The notes under the pieces were generated by a model. The model searched no databases, was not told where the DNA came from, and saw only the letters and a list, made by a program, of their open reading frames with translations. Positions 52,094 to 59,976 of a stretch of 64,000 bases of DNA are shown here, in pieces. This DNA comes from Streptomyces sp. Je 1-332 (GTDB lineage Bacteria; Actinomycetota; Actinomycetes; Streptomycetales; Streptomycetaceae). Position 1 is the stretch's first letter; each line of letters begins with the position of its first letter. Made by a program: the position numbers and the translations under genes. The stretch spans positions 6,572,001 through 6,636,000 of the forward strand of contig NZ_CP160402.1 in assembly GCF_040730185.1 (NCBI RefSeq), written 5' to 3'.

Positions 52094-53008
52094 GTGTCGA
52101 CGCTCACCGCTCCCGCCGCGCCCGCAGCGCGCCGCGCCTGGCTCACCGATCTGCCCGTCCTGCTCGTGGCCGTGGTCTGGGGCGCCAGCTATCTCGCGGC
52201 GAAGGGCATCACGACGACACACACGGTCGTCGCGGTCCTGGTCCTGCGGTTCGCCGTCGTGCTGCCGGCACTCGTGGTGGCCGGATGGCGAGGCCTTCGC
52301 GCGCTGACGGTGCCGCAGTGGCGCGGAGCGGGAGCGCTCGGCCTCGTCCTGAGCGGGATCTTCCTCCTGGAGGCCTATGGCGTCGTCCACACATCGGCGA
52401 CCAACGCGGGCCTCATCATCAGCCTCACCATGATCTTCACCCCGCTCGCCGAGGCCGCGGTGACGCGGAGGAGGCCGCCGCGCGCCTTCCTCGCGGCGGC
52501 GGGGCTCTCCGTGCTCGGCGTGGTCCTGCTGACTCAGGGCGGCGGTTTCACGCAGCCGTCCGTGGGCGACGGCCTGATGCTTCTCGCCGCGCTCGCCCGC
52601 ACGGTGCACGTCCTCGCGATGTCCAGGATCAAGGCGCTCAAGGACGCCGACGACGCCGCGTCTCTGCCGCTCACCACCGTCCAACTGGGCTCCGCCGTCT
52701 TGGTGTTCGCGGTGCTGGCCGCCGCGGGAACGGGCGTGTCGCCCTGGTCCGTCGCAGTGGATTTCGGTCCGCGCGAGTGGGCGGGGCTGCTCTTCCTCTC
52801 CGTGTTCTGCACGCTCTTCGCCTTCTTCGTGCAGATGTGGGCGGTACATCGGACCTCGCCCTCACGGGTGAGCCTGCTGCTCGGCACGGAGCCGCTGTGG
52901 GCGGCCGCCGTGGGGATCGCGGTGGGCGGGGAGCGGCTCGGGGTGGTGGGTCTGGTGGGTGGTGTGCTGGTCCTGGTGGGGACCAGTTGGGGCCGCGGGG
53001 TGCGGTGA
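52094..53008 (+). CDS. EamA/DMT-family transporter
   Basis: A 304-residue membrane protein with about ten segments and two EamA repeats. The first repeat begins PVLLVAVVWGASYLAAKGIT, a typical EamA opening, and contains SATNAGLIISLTMIFTPL. The second contains FAFFVQMWAVHRTSPSRVSL and LLGTEPLWAAAVGIAVGGE, the conserved P/E of the second repeat. Such proteins export amino acids, nucleosides or metabolites. GTG 52094 is used. Confidence 0.88.
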   Translation: MSTLTAPAAPAARRAWLTDLPVLLVAVVWGASYLAAKGITTTHTVVAVLVLRFAVVLPALVVAGWRGLRALTVPQWRGAGALGLVLSGIFLLEAYGVVHTSATNAGLIISLTMIFTPLAEAAVTRRRPPRAFLAAAGLSVLGVVLLTQGGGFTQPSVGDGLMLLAALARTVHVLAMSRIKALKDADDAASLPLTTVQLGSAVLVFAVLAAAGTGVSPWSVAVDFGPREWAGLLFLSVFCTLFAFFVQMWAVHRTSPSRVSLLLGTEPLWAAAVGIAVGGERLGVVGLVGGVLVLVGTSWGRGVR

Positions 53009-53073
53009 TACGTTCCGTGGTCGATCAGCCAGGAGATCGGTCAGCCAGCAGGTCGATCCACCAGGGGGAGCCC

Positions 53074-53469
53074 GTGAACGAGTATTTCGAGCAGGATTTC
53101 GCCGCGGGCGCGGAGAAGCGCCGTATCTGGGGCGGGGTGCTCTTCCTCGCCGCGGGGGTCATCTGGGCCGTGCTCGCCTGGCAGTTGATGGTGCCGTTCA
53201 GTGAAGAGGACGACGACTCGTCCAGCAGTCGCAAGTGCCAGTCGGTGCTCTTCTACGAGGGGGACGCCCCGACATGGCAGGACTCCACCTGGGAGGACTG
53301 CCGCGCCCAGCGCCGCTGGCCCGAGATGCTGGGCTGGCTGGGACTCTCCGTGCCGCTGTCGGTGGCCGGCGCGGTGCTCTACACCGGCGGGACCACCAGC
53401 CTGCGGATGCGTGAGTACATGGCGCAGCACCGCATAGCTGCCGCGAAGAGCGCCGCGCGCAAGGACTGA
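53074..53469 (+). CDS. Small two-TM membrane protein
   Basis: A 131-residue protein of unknown function. Two hydrophobic segments (WGGVLFLAAGVIWAVLAW, about 20-37, and MLGWLGLSVPLSVAGAVLY, about 86-104) flank a loop with an acidic/Ser stretch (EEDDDSSSS) and two Cys (KCQSV and EDCRAQ) that may form a disulfide outside. The C-terminal tail is basic. GTG 53074 follows AGGGGGAG at ideal spacing. Confidence 0.7.
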   Translation: MNEYFEQDFAAGAEKRRIWGGVLFLAAGVIWAVLAWQLMVPFSEEDDDSSSSRKCQSVLFYEGDAPTWQDSTWEDCRAQRRWPEMLGWLGLSVPLSVAGAVLYTGGTTSLRMREYMAQHRIAAAKSAARKD

Positions 53470-53594
53470 CGGCGGCGAGCCGGCGGCGAACATGCGGCCA
53501 ACCGGCGGCGTGCCGACGCCACTTGGTTAACTCCCGGAAAATTCACCGCACTTGACGTTGACACGCCAACCTCTACGCGCGTCACACTGGTCGC

Positions 53595-54023
53595 ATGCGA
53601 ATCCCCCCACGAATCGTGAGCGTCACCGCCCTCGCCGCCGCCCTGTTCGTCGGCGCCCCCGTCGCCGCCTCCGCGAGCGCGGCCCCCGACCACCACGCCC
53701 CCGTGTCGACGGCGTACTCCGTCACCGCCGTCGCCGCCGTCGGCGACATCTGCTACTCCGCGCTGCCCGCCCAGGCGCACGACACCCTGGACCTGATCGA
53801 GGCGGGCGGCCCCTACCCCTATCCGCAGGACGGCACCGTCTTCCAGAACAGGGAAGGCATCCTGCCCTCGCAGGGCTCCGGGTACTACCACGAGTACACC
53901 GTGAAGACGCCGGGCTCACCGGACCGCGGCGCCCGCCGCATCGTGACCGGTGAGGAGAACCAGGAGGACTACTACACCGCCGACCACTACGAGTCCTTCG
54001 ACCTGGTCGACTACGCCTGCTGA
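53595..54023 (+). CDS. Secreted guanyl-specific ribonuclease (RNase Sa type)
   Basis: A 142-residue exported ribonuclease of the barnase/RNase Sa family cleaving RNA 3' of G. The signal peptide spans about 1-30 (VTALAAALFVGAPVAASASA). The mature part closely resembles RNase Sa: ICYSALPAQAHDTLDLIEAG, GTVFQNREGILP (guanine-binding loop), general base Glu in YYHEYTVKTPG, Arg in RRIVTGEENQED and general acid His in YYTADHYESF. The two Cys (ICYSA and the C-terminal YAC) form the known disulfide. No barstar-like inhibitor gene is adjacent. Confidence 0.93.
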   Translation: MRIPPRIVSVTALAAALFVGAPVAASASAAPDHHAPVSTAYSVTAVAAVGDICYSALPAQAHDTLDLIEAGGPYPYPQDGTVFQNREGILPSQGSGYYHEYTVKTPGSPDRGARRIVTGEENQEDYYTADHYESFDLVDYAC

Positions 54024-54070
54024 GGCCGCTGCGGCCCCCCGTGACCGCAGCGACCCCGGATCAGCAGGCA

Positions 54071-54277
54071 CTAGCGGGTCTTCCGGCTCTGCGCGACGGC
54101 GAACAGCGCGAGCGCGAGCACGATCAGCGTGACGCCCGCGTAGACCTCGTAGCCGTCGAGGAACCCGATCCGCCGCACGAGACCCCAGCCGCTCAGCCGG
54201 CCGGTCAGCTCGTGCACCAGGGCGGCCACGCCCTGGACGAGGAAAAGGAATCCGAAGACCTCAAGTACCTGCTTCAT
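54071..54277 (-). CDS. Small membrane protein
   Basis: A 68-residue hydrophobic protein of unknown function. Two membrane segments, VFGFLFLVQGVAALVHEL and GYEVYAGVTLIVLALALFAV, are joined by a short loop (RLSGWGLVRRIG), ending in SRKTR. Similar short proteins are common in Streptomyces genomes. It is convergent with the ribonuclease gene, 48 bp away. Confidence 0.7.
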   Translation of the reverse strand: MKQVLEVFGFLFLVQGVAALVHELTGRLSGWGLVRRIGFLDGYEVYAGVTLIVLALALFAVAQSRKTR

Positions 54278-54436
54278 ACCGGAGAGCCTCGCTCCGTGGA
54301 CCCCCCACGCACATCGGCCACGGGGTGAGGCTTCTTCCTCCTCACCCCCTCCGAAAGTCTCCGCCTGCGCGACTTTGGTAGACGATCACGTCCGTACGGC
54401 GCCCTGCGCCCTCGGCAGTGCGTAGATTTGTCGACC

Positions 54437-55711
54437 ATGAGCGGCAATGAGCCCCTGCGTGTTCCCCCGGCGCCCCCGGCCCTCTTGGCCAGGCGCTCAT
54501 GGGCGCTGCCCTCGGCCGTCGCCGCCGAGTTCGACCCGGAACGCGGGCCGCGCAAAGGCGGACGCAGGCCCCGCCGGACAGCCCGCGACTGGGTGGTCGA
54601 CTTCGCCTGCTTCGGTGTGGCCGTCGTCATCGGCATGGTGGGCGCGGACGCGGTCGGCAAGAACCCGAACGTCTCGCCCGGCATCGCCGAGGCCGACCAG
54701 CTGATCGGCGCGCTCGCCTGCGCCGCCGTCTGGCTGCGCAGACGCTGGCCGGTCGGGCTCGCGGTCGCCATGGTGCTGGTCAGCCTGGCCTCGGACACCG
54801 CGGGCGGCGCCGCCGCCATCGCGCTGTTCACCCTCGCGGTGCACCGGCCCTTCCGGTACGTCGGCTGGATCGGCGGGGTCTCGATCGCCGTGGTTCCGTT
54901 CATCTACTGGCTGCGTCCCGACGCCGACCTGCCGTATCTCGTCACCGTCCTCGTCGGTGTGCTGATCAACGCCTCCGTCATCGGCTGGGGCATGTTCGTG
55001 CGCTCTCGCCGCCAGCTCCTGCTGAGCCTGCGCGACCGCGCGATCCGCGCCGAGAACGAGGCAACGCTCCGCGCCGAGCAGGCCCAGCGCCTGGCCCGCG
55101 AGTCCATCGCCCGGGAGATGCACGACGTGCTCGCCCACCGTCTCACCCTGCTCAGCGTGCACGCGGGCGCCCTGGAGTTCCGCCCGGACGCGCCCCGCGA
55201 GGAGATCGTCCGCGCCGCCGGTGTCATCCGCGAGAGCGCCCACGAAGCGCTGCAGGACCTGCGCGAGGTGATCGGCGTCCTGCGTGGCGGTGGCGAGGAC
55301 GGGGAGGCATCGGGCCGGCCACAGCCCACCCTCGCCGCGCTGGAGACCCTGGTCGCCGAGTCACGCGACGCGGGCATGAAGGTCGCGCTCGACCACCGGG
55401 TCGCCGAACTGGCGGCGGTGCCCGCCGCCGTAGGCCGCACCGCCTACCGCATCGCCCAGGAGGGTTTGACCAACGCCCGCAAGCACGCCCCGGGCGCCGA
55501 GGTGACCGTCCTGGTGTCCGGCGCCCCCGGCGAAGGCCTCACCCTGTCGGTGCGCAACCCGCCGCCGCCCGGCGACGTGCCGAAGGTCCCCGGTTCCGGC
55601 CAGGGACTGATCGGCCTCACGGAACGGGCCACGCTGGCGGGCGGCCGCATCGAACACGGCTCTGCTGCGGACGGCGGCTTCCGCGTCGACGCGTGGCTGC
55701 CATGGGACTGA
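54437..55711 (+). CDS. Sensor histidine kinase (second NarX/DesK-class pair)
   Basis: A 424-residue kinase. A basic, Pro-rich cytosolic N-terminus (about 1-50) precedes about five membrane segments (50-190). The HisKA_3 site is SIAREMHDVLAHRLTLLSVH (His near 227). The ATPase region has IAQEGLTNARKHAPGAEV and a C-terminal GQGLIGLTERATLAGG. ATG 54437; a TTG at 54428 is in frame. The response regulator begins 65 bp downstream. Confidence 0.92.
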   Translation: MSGNEPLRVPPAPPALLARRSWALPSAVAAEFDPERGPRKGGRRPRRTARDWVVDFACFGVAVVIGMVGADAVGKNPNVSPGIAEADQLIGALACAAVWLRRRWPVGLAVAMVLVSLASDTAGGAAAIALFTLAVHRPFRYVGWIGGVSIAVVPFIYWLRPDADLPYLVTVLVGVLINASVIGWGMFVRSRRQLLLSLRDRAIRAENEATLRAEQAQRLARESIAREMHDVLAHRLTLLSVHAGALEFRPDAPREEIVRAAGVIRESAHEALQDLREVIGVLRGGGEDGEASGRPQPTLAALETLVAESRDAGMKVALDHRVAELAAVPAAVGRTAYRIAQEGLTNARKHAPGAEVTVLVSGAPGEGLTLSVRNPPPPGDVPKVPGSGQGLIGLTERATLAGGRIEHGSAADGGFRVDAWLPWD

Positions 55712-55776
55712 CCGCACCGGGCGCGACGGCGAACTCCGAGCGCAACAGTGCGGTCCCGTCTCGTTACTGTGGGGCC

Positions 55777-56448
55777 ATGAACCCGATCCGCGTGCTTCTC
55801 GTCGACGACGACCCGCTGGTCCGCGCCGGTCTGTCCTTCATGATGGGCGGCGCGGACGACATCGAGATCGTCGGTGAGGCGGCGGACGGCTCCCACGTGG
55901 CACCGCTGATCGGCGAGCTCCGCCCCGACGTCGTCCTGATGGACATCCGCATGCCCACCATGGACGGCCTCGCGGCGACGGAGGCCCTGCGCAAGCGCCC
56001 CGACGCCCCCGAGGTCATCGTCCTCACCACCTTCCACGCCGACGAACAGGTGCTACGGGCCCTGCGGGCCGGGGCCGCCGGGTTCGTGCTCAAGGACACC
56101 CCGCCCGCCGAGATCGTCGCGGCGGTACGGGCGGTCGCGGCGGGGGAGCCGGTGCTCTCGCCCACGGTGACGCAGCAGCTGATCACGCAGGTGACGGGGG
56201 TCAATCCCCAACAGGGGCGTCGCGAGCGGGCGTTGGAGCGGCTCGCGCTGCTGGGGGAGCGGGAGAGGGAGGTGGCGGTCGCGGTGGGCCGGGGCGCGTC
56301 GAACGCGGACATCGCGGCTGAGCTCTTCCTGAGCGTGGCCACCGTCAAGGCCCACGTCTCCCGCGTCCTGACGAAGCTGGACCTCAACAACCGGGTGCAG
56401 ATCGCGCTGTTGGCCCATGACGCGGGGCTGCTGGACGGCGTGGAGTGA
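55777..56448 (+). CDS. NarL/FixJ-family response regulator (second pair)
   Basis: A 223-residue regulator. Receiver: IRVLLVDDDPLVRAGLSFMM, phosphoacceptor Asp in DVVLMDIRMPTMDG (about residue 54), Thr in VIVLTTFHAD, Lys in GFVLKDTPPAE. LuxR-type HTH: LLGEREREVAVAVGRGASN and ELFLSVATVKAHVSRVLTKL. Targets are unknown; no transporter operon is divergent from this pair. Confidence 0.92.
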   Translation: MNPIRVLLVDDDPLVRAGLSFMMGGADDIEIVGEAADGSHVAPLIGELRPDVVLMDIRMPTMDGLAATEALRKRPDAPEVIVLTTFHADEQVLRALRAGAAGFVLKDTPPAEIVAAVRAVAAGEPVLSPTVTQQLITQVTGVNPQQGRRERALERLALLGEREREVAVAVGRGASNADIAAELFLSVATVKAHVSRVLTKLDLNNRVQIALLAHDAGLLDGVE

Positions 56449-56488
56449 CCCGCTGAGCGGGCCGAAGTGCCCCTACGGGCCGGGGGGA

Positions 56489-57508
56489 TCAGCCGTCCGC
56501 GACCTCCGTCATCCTCACCAACCGGCCTTCCCTGCGCGACAGTTCACACGCCTCCGCGATCCGCAGCGCCGCCAGCGCCTCCCGCCCGTCGCAGGGGTTC
56601 GCCCGCTCTCCCCGTACGACATCCACGAACGCGGCGAGCTCCGCCTCGTACGCGGGGGTGAAGCGTTCGAGGAAGCCGGGCCACGGCTTCTCGGGCGGTG
56701 GCGGGCCGGACGGTTCCACGGACGACAGCGGAGTGCGGTCGTCGAAGCCGACCGCGATCTGGTCGTCTTCCCCGGCCAGTTCCATGCGTACGTCGTAGCC
56801 GGCGCCGTTGCAGCGCGTGGCCGTCGCCGTGGCGAGCGTGCCGTCGTCCAGGGTGAGGACCGCCGCGGCGGTGTCGACGTCGCCCGCGTCACGGAACATC
56901 GACGGCCCGGCGTCCGAACCGGTCGCGTACACCTCGGTCACCTCGCGGCCCGTCACCCACCGCAGCATGTCGAAGTCATGGACGAGGCAGTCGCGGTAGA
57001 GGCCGCCGGAGAGCGGGAGATACGCGGCCGGCGGCGGCGCGGGGTCGGAGGTGATCGCCCGGACCGTGTGCAGCCGCCCGAGCCGCCCCGACCGCACGGC
57101 CTCGCGCGCCGCCGCGTACCCCGCGTCGAACCTGCGCTGGAAGCCCAGCTGGAGCACCGTGCCCGCGGCCTCGACCTCCGCGAGCGCGGCGAGAGTACCC
57201 GGCAGATCGAGGGCGATGGGCTTCTCACAGAACACCGGCAGGCCCGCGCGCGCCGCCTTGCCGATCAGCTCGGCGTGCGCGGCGGTCGCCGCGGTGATCA
57301 CCACCGCGTCCATGGCCCCCGACCGGCCCTTCCCCGTGAGGACGTCGTCCACCGAGGCCGCGGACGCCGCGCCGATCCGCGCCGCGAGCCCGGCCGCGCG
57401 CCCCGCGTCGGCATCGGCGACGACCAGCGCGTCCACCTCGGGATGCCGCTGCAGAGCCGCGGAGTGAAATGTGCCGATACGACCCGTCCCGATCAATCCG
57501 ATGCGCAT
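56489..57508 (-). CDS. Gfo/Idh/MocA-family oxidoreductase (inositol dehydrogenase-like)
   Basis: A 339-residue NAD(P)-dependent dehydrogenase. The Rossmann motif is RIGLIGTGRIGTFHSAALQR, the nicotinamide-site motif FCEKPIALDLPGT (EKP, about 93-96), and the catalytic block LVHDFDMLRWVTGREVTEVY (H/D, about 172-190). Similarity in motifs is to myo-inositol 2-dehydrogenases, but the sugar substrate is not proven. A perfect palindrome TTGTCCGGACAA lies about 40 bp upstream. No other iol-type gene is adjacent. Confidence 0.87.
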   Translation of the reverse strand: MRIGLIGTGRIGTFHSAALQRHPEVDALVVADADAGRAAGLAARIGAASAASVDDVLTGKGRSGAMDAVVITAATAAHAELIGKAARAGLPVFCEKPIALDLPGTLAALAEVEAAGTVLQLGFQRRFDAGYAAAREAVRSGRLGRLHTVRAITSDPAPPPAAYLPLSGGLYRDCLVHDFDMLRWVTGREVTEVYATGSDAGPSMFRDAGDVDTAAAVLTLDDGTLATATATRCNGAGYDVRMELAGEDDQIAVGFDDRTPLSSVEPSGPPPPEKPWPGFLERFTPAYEAELAAFVDVVRGERANPCDGREALAALRIAEACELSRREGRLVRMTEVADG

Positions 57509-57876
57509 GAACCCCACCCTCGCCACGGCTCGCGGTCCTGTCAATCCTTTGTCCGGACAATAGAACTTCAGAGATAGTGGCTTCCGCTTCCGTGATCAAG
57601 GAGGACATCCGGGATCGCAGCAAGTCAGCGCCGAATCAGTGCAGGTCAGAGGCATACAAACGGAGGGGTGCGAGCCGTTGCCGAACGGAGTTCTTACCTG
57701 GTCATTCCCCGGCTTTCCCTGGCTGTCGTCAGCGTTCTGTCCCCCGGCGGTCCCCCGCGATGTCCCCCTGCAAGGAGCTCTGGCGCTTCCAGCCAACGTG
57801 CCTGTTCAAAACCCCAGGTGACTGGTCCCTCGGCAATCGACTGACTACCGGTCCGGGTTCGTGGGCGGCATCGGAC
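57509..57876. other. Intergenic region at the left edge of the accessory island
   Basis: About 370 bases. Apart from the palindrome at 57549-57560 I see no gene, RNA or att-like repeat. Base composition is less GC-biased to the right of here. Confidence 0.4.
57549..57560. promoter_or_regulatory. Perfect palindrome upstream of the Gfo/Idh/MocA gene
   Basis: TTGTCCGGACAA is a 12-bp perfect dyad in the promoter region of the dehydrogenase. Its compact form suits a GntR-type dimer, but no regulator gene is adjacent. Confidence 0.55.
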
Positions 57877-58782
57877 TTAGGCGGGGCCGGTCAGCCAGGC
57901 CGTCGACGGTCCGTCCTTGCTGTCGAAAGCCACCCGGTGGAAGTCCTCCAACGAAATGCCGGAGTGTCCGGGCCGTACCGTCCCGTCGTATACGGAGTCG
58001 GAGACGCATAGCGCGAAACCGTCGTCGCGTTCGCGCGATGCGGTCCGCAGGAACTCAGCGTCCAACAGACGGCAGGCGCGGTTGAGGTCGGAGCCGATCC
58101 AGCCGTCGAGTTCGTCGACTGCCACGTGTCCTGTTGAGAGCACTACTCGCAGCCTGATCTGTGCCGAGCTCGCGGTCATTCGATTCACCGCCCGCAGTTG
58201 CACCGGCACCTCGGTGAGCAGGGTACGGAGGAGCGCGATCAGCGAGGCTTCGGCGGCGATCAGCTCCATGACTGAGTCTCCGCGGTCGGCACGTTGGTGT
58301 TGGGTCTCGTCGATTCCTGAGGCGGTCAGTACGCGGTCGACGATGCCGTAGAGCGTGCGGCGCAGGTGGCGTTGCTCGACGTCGTCGCGGTCGCTGTATT
58401 GCGCGATGTCGAGCAGGAGGAGGGTGCGGCTCACGGGGGCCGTCGTGATGGGAGCCGACGACGTTGCTGGGCGCTGTCCCGCTGTGGCTGCCCGCATCCA
58501 GAGGGCATGCATGGGTTCCAGCTGCTGCTCGGCAATGACGACGGGTGCCATGGACGAGAGGATCTCAATGAGCGCATCGACGACTCGCCATCGAGGAAGG
58601 CGAGGGCTGCTGAAGGCATCGTGGATCGAGCTTCGAGAGATTCCCGCGTCCCGCAGGTTCCGGGTCATCTCCGCAAGGCTGGGGAGGCCAGCCAGGAGGT
58701 GCAAGTGGTGGAGGGTGTCGTTGAACTCGCGGTGCTCACGGCCAGTCAGATCCGGCTTGTGGAATACCCCTGGTCGCCCCAT
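57877..58782 (-). CDS. HTH protein with class III nucleotidyl-cyclase-homology domain
   Basis: A 301-residue protein. Residues about 25-85 (SLAEMTRNLRDAGISRSSIH, PRLPRWRVVDALIEIL) form an HTH-like helical domain of the kind fused to signalling modules in streptomycetes. The C-terminal domain (from about 118) has class III cyclase landmarks: SRTLLLLDIAQYSDRDD with a metal Asp in LDIAQ, a second in ADRGDSVMELI, the strand LRVVLSTGHV and WIGSDLNRACRLLDAEF. The purine-selecting and transition-state residues are not obvious, so it may be a degenerate sensor or true cyclase. ATG 58782 follows GGAGGG; ATG 58815 lies upstream. No effector gene is clear beside it. Confidence 0.65.
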   Translation of the reverse strand: MGRPGVFHKPDLTGREHREFNDTLHHLHLLAGLPSLAEMTRNLRDAGISRSSIHDAFSSPRLPRWRVVDALIEILSSMAPVVIAEQQLEPMHALWMRAATAGQRPATSSAPITTAPVSRTLLLLDIAQYSDRDDVEQRHLRRTLYGIVDRVLTASGIDETQHQRADRGDSVMELIAAEASLIALLRTLLTEVPVQLRAVNRMTASSAQIRLRVVLSTGHVAVDELDGWIGSDLNRACRLLDAEFLRTASRERDDGFALCVSDSVYDGTVRPGHSGISLEDFHRVAFDSKDGPSTAWLTGPA

Positions 58783-58954
58783 GCTCGCCCTCCGTCCAAG
58801 ACCGTCCAACAGCATGGCATCTCAGCTGATCCCAGAGGATGGCATCCATAGATGTTCAGGGCTGGCCTCTAGGCGTCCAGTTCACACACGTCCGCCGTGA
58901 TGCTCGAAACCGCACTCGGATAGCCCGGGGTGGTTAATGGGAGGGCAAGAGATC

Positions 58955-59080
58955 ATGTGGACAAAGAAGACGGTCCGGCGGCTTGTGAACACTGCGCTGT
59001 TTGCGGTGATCCGTGGGGCTGCTACGGCTGCCGGCGGCGCAGTGGTTGCAGGTGGTGTGTGGTGGTTGCAGCGCCGCTAG
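58955..59080 (+). CDS. 41-residue basic hydrophobic peptide
   Basis: ATG at 58955 to TAG at 59080. The peptide begins MWTKKTVRRLVNTALFAVIR, continues with GAATAAGGAVVAGG, and ends VWWLQRR. It has a basic N-terminus, a small-residue hydrophobic core with a GxxxG-like series and an Arg end, so it should insert in a membrane. A GGGAGGG purine run lies about 10-16 bp upstream. I have seen similar short proteins in streptomycete genomes, but have no function for it. Size makes the call uncertain. Confidence 0.5.
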   Translation: MWTKKTVRRLVNTALFAVIRGAATAAGGAVVAGGVWWLQRR

Positions 59081-59153
59081 TCGCGCCGACGTGGTGCCGT
59101 GACGGCATCAAGTTGTTCGAGTGGCGGTTCGGCGTAGCGTCTGAAGTCCATTG

Positions 59154-59441
59154 TCAGCGTGCGATGTCGCATCGGTCGGCGTGGAGTGTGCCGGGTGAGT
59201 TGGCGCAGTCGGGGCAGCGGTCTGTGGCCGGTGCGTTGAGCTGGATTCGTGGGTCGACGGTGGTGGTGGGGGTGTCGAGTCGGCCGAGCCAGAGGGTGGG
59301 GAGGGCGTTGTTGAGGTCGCGGCCGGGGGTGATGGTGTTGAGGCCCATGGTGCGGTGGATGAGTTCGCGCAGGAGCGTGGGCGGGAGTTGGGCTGTGGCC
59401 CAGTGCAAGGTGAGTCCGCGGGTTGGGTGGTTGTGGGTCAT
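59154..59441 (-). CDS. Hypothetical 95-residue protein, possibly truncated
   Basis: A 95-residue frame beginning MTHNHPTRGLTLHWATAQLP. Its C-terminus CPDCANSPGTLHADRCDIAR is a CxxC...H...C zinc-binding-like pattern that in larger actinobacterial plasmid or phage proteins usually continues with further Cys; here a stop follows at once, suggesting truncation. It lies in the accessory island between the small peptide and a truncated holin-like gene. Function unknown. Confidence 0.4.
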   Translation of the reverse strand: MTHNHPTRGLTLHWATAQLPPTLLRELIHRTMGLNTITPGRDLNNALPTLWLGRLDTPTTTVDPRIQLNAPATDRCPDCANSPGTLHADRCDIAR

Positions 59442-59507
59442 CGCCTGCGCCCGGGATGGATGACTGCCTGTCTCCCGGCCGTTATGAAGGTATCGAGGCG
59501 CGCGGCC

Positions 59508-59642
59508 TCAGTCCTTGACGCTGTGCGGAGGTTCGAGCAGCAGAGCTCGGTGGGTCTTGCGGTCTTCGCTGCGCTGCACCGCTTCGCCGGTGCCGAGGAT
59601 CGCCGCGGCCAGGGCGAGGATCAGTCCGGTCGGTAGCCCATC
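59508..59642 (-). pseudogene. Truncated copy of the holin-like gene
   Basis: Minus-strand codons read DGLPTGLILALAAAILGTGE then AVQRSEDRKTHRALLLEPPH, ending in TGA at 59508-59510. The first 20 residues are identical to the equivalent part of the intact gene at 59973-60212, and the tail then diverges. The N-terminal membrane segment is absent: upstream (59643 on) comes an unrelated hairpin. It is therefore a 3' remnant of a duplicated prophage gene. Confidence 0.75.
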
Positions 59643-59643
59643 T

Positions 59644-59676
59644 GCGGGGTTCTGACAACACTAGTCAGAACCCCGC
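59644..59676. repeat. Perfect inverted repeat at the break of the truncated copy
   Basis: GCGGGGTTCTGAC (59644-59656) pairs exactly with 59664-59676 around a 7-nt loop. It lies at the junction where homology to the intact holin-like gene ends and 34 bp before the ClpN gene. It may be a terminator or mark a rearrangement junction. Confidence 0.6.
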
Positions 59677-59709
59677 ACGTCGCCTCGTGATCAGCAGATC
59701 GGAGCGAGC

Positions 59710-59976
59710 ATGACTGATGAGGGACTCGAGTACACGCCTCGCTACCACAAGATTCTGGGTACAGCAGAGGCCATTGCGCGAACTATGGGGCATACCCATG
59801 TGGGCACCGAGCACCTGTTCCTCGCCATTCTGCAAGACCAAGATGCCGTTCCCACTCAGGCGCTTGCCGAGCAGATCGCCCCGCAGAGGATCACCGACGG
59901 ACTGACGAGGATCATGCACTCAGCAGAGTACTCGGGCGCTCCGGAAGGCGATTTCCCATGCGAGTCAGATCTCTAA
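59710..59976 (+). CDS. Stand-alone Clp N-terminal domain protein
   Basis: An 88-residue protein consisting of one ClpA/B/C N-domain half. RYHKILGTAEAIARTMGHTH, VGTEHLFLAILQDQDAVPTQ and the following helices match the Clp N repeat (T-x-E-H-L-F motif at about residues 34-39). There is no AAA+ domain, so it could act as an adaptor or decoy for ClpC. ATG 59710 follows GGAGCG. Its 3' end overlaps the convergent holin-like gene by 4 bp. It sits between the remnant and intact copies of that gene. Confidence 0.75.
   Translation: MTDEGLEYTPRYHKILGTAEAIARTMGHTHVGTEHLFLAILQDQDAVPTQALAEQIAPQRITDGLTRIMHSAEYSGAPEGDFPCESDL

Noticed and set aside
54499..56448. A 649-codon frame covering a kinase and a response regulator
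   Set aside because: The first two thirds are out-of-frame kinase sequence. The real response regulator starts at ATG 55777.
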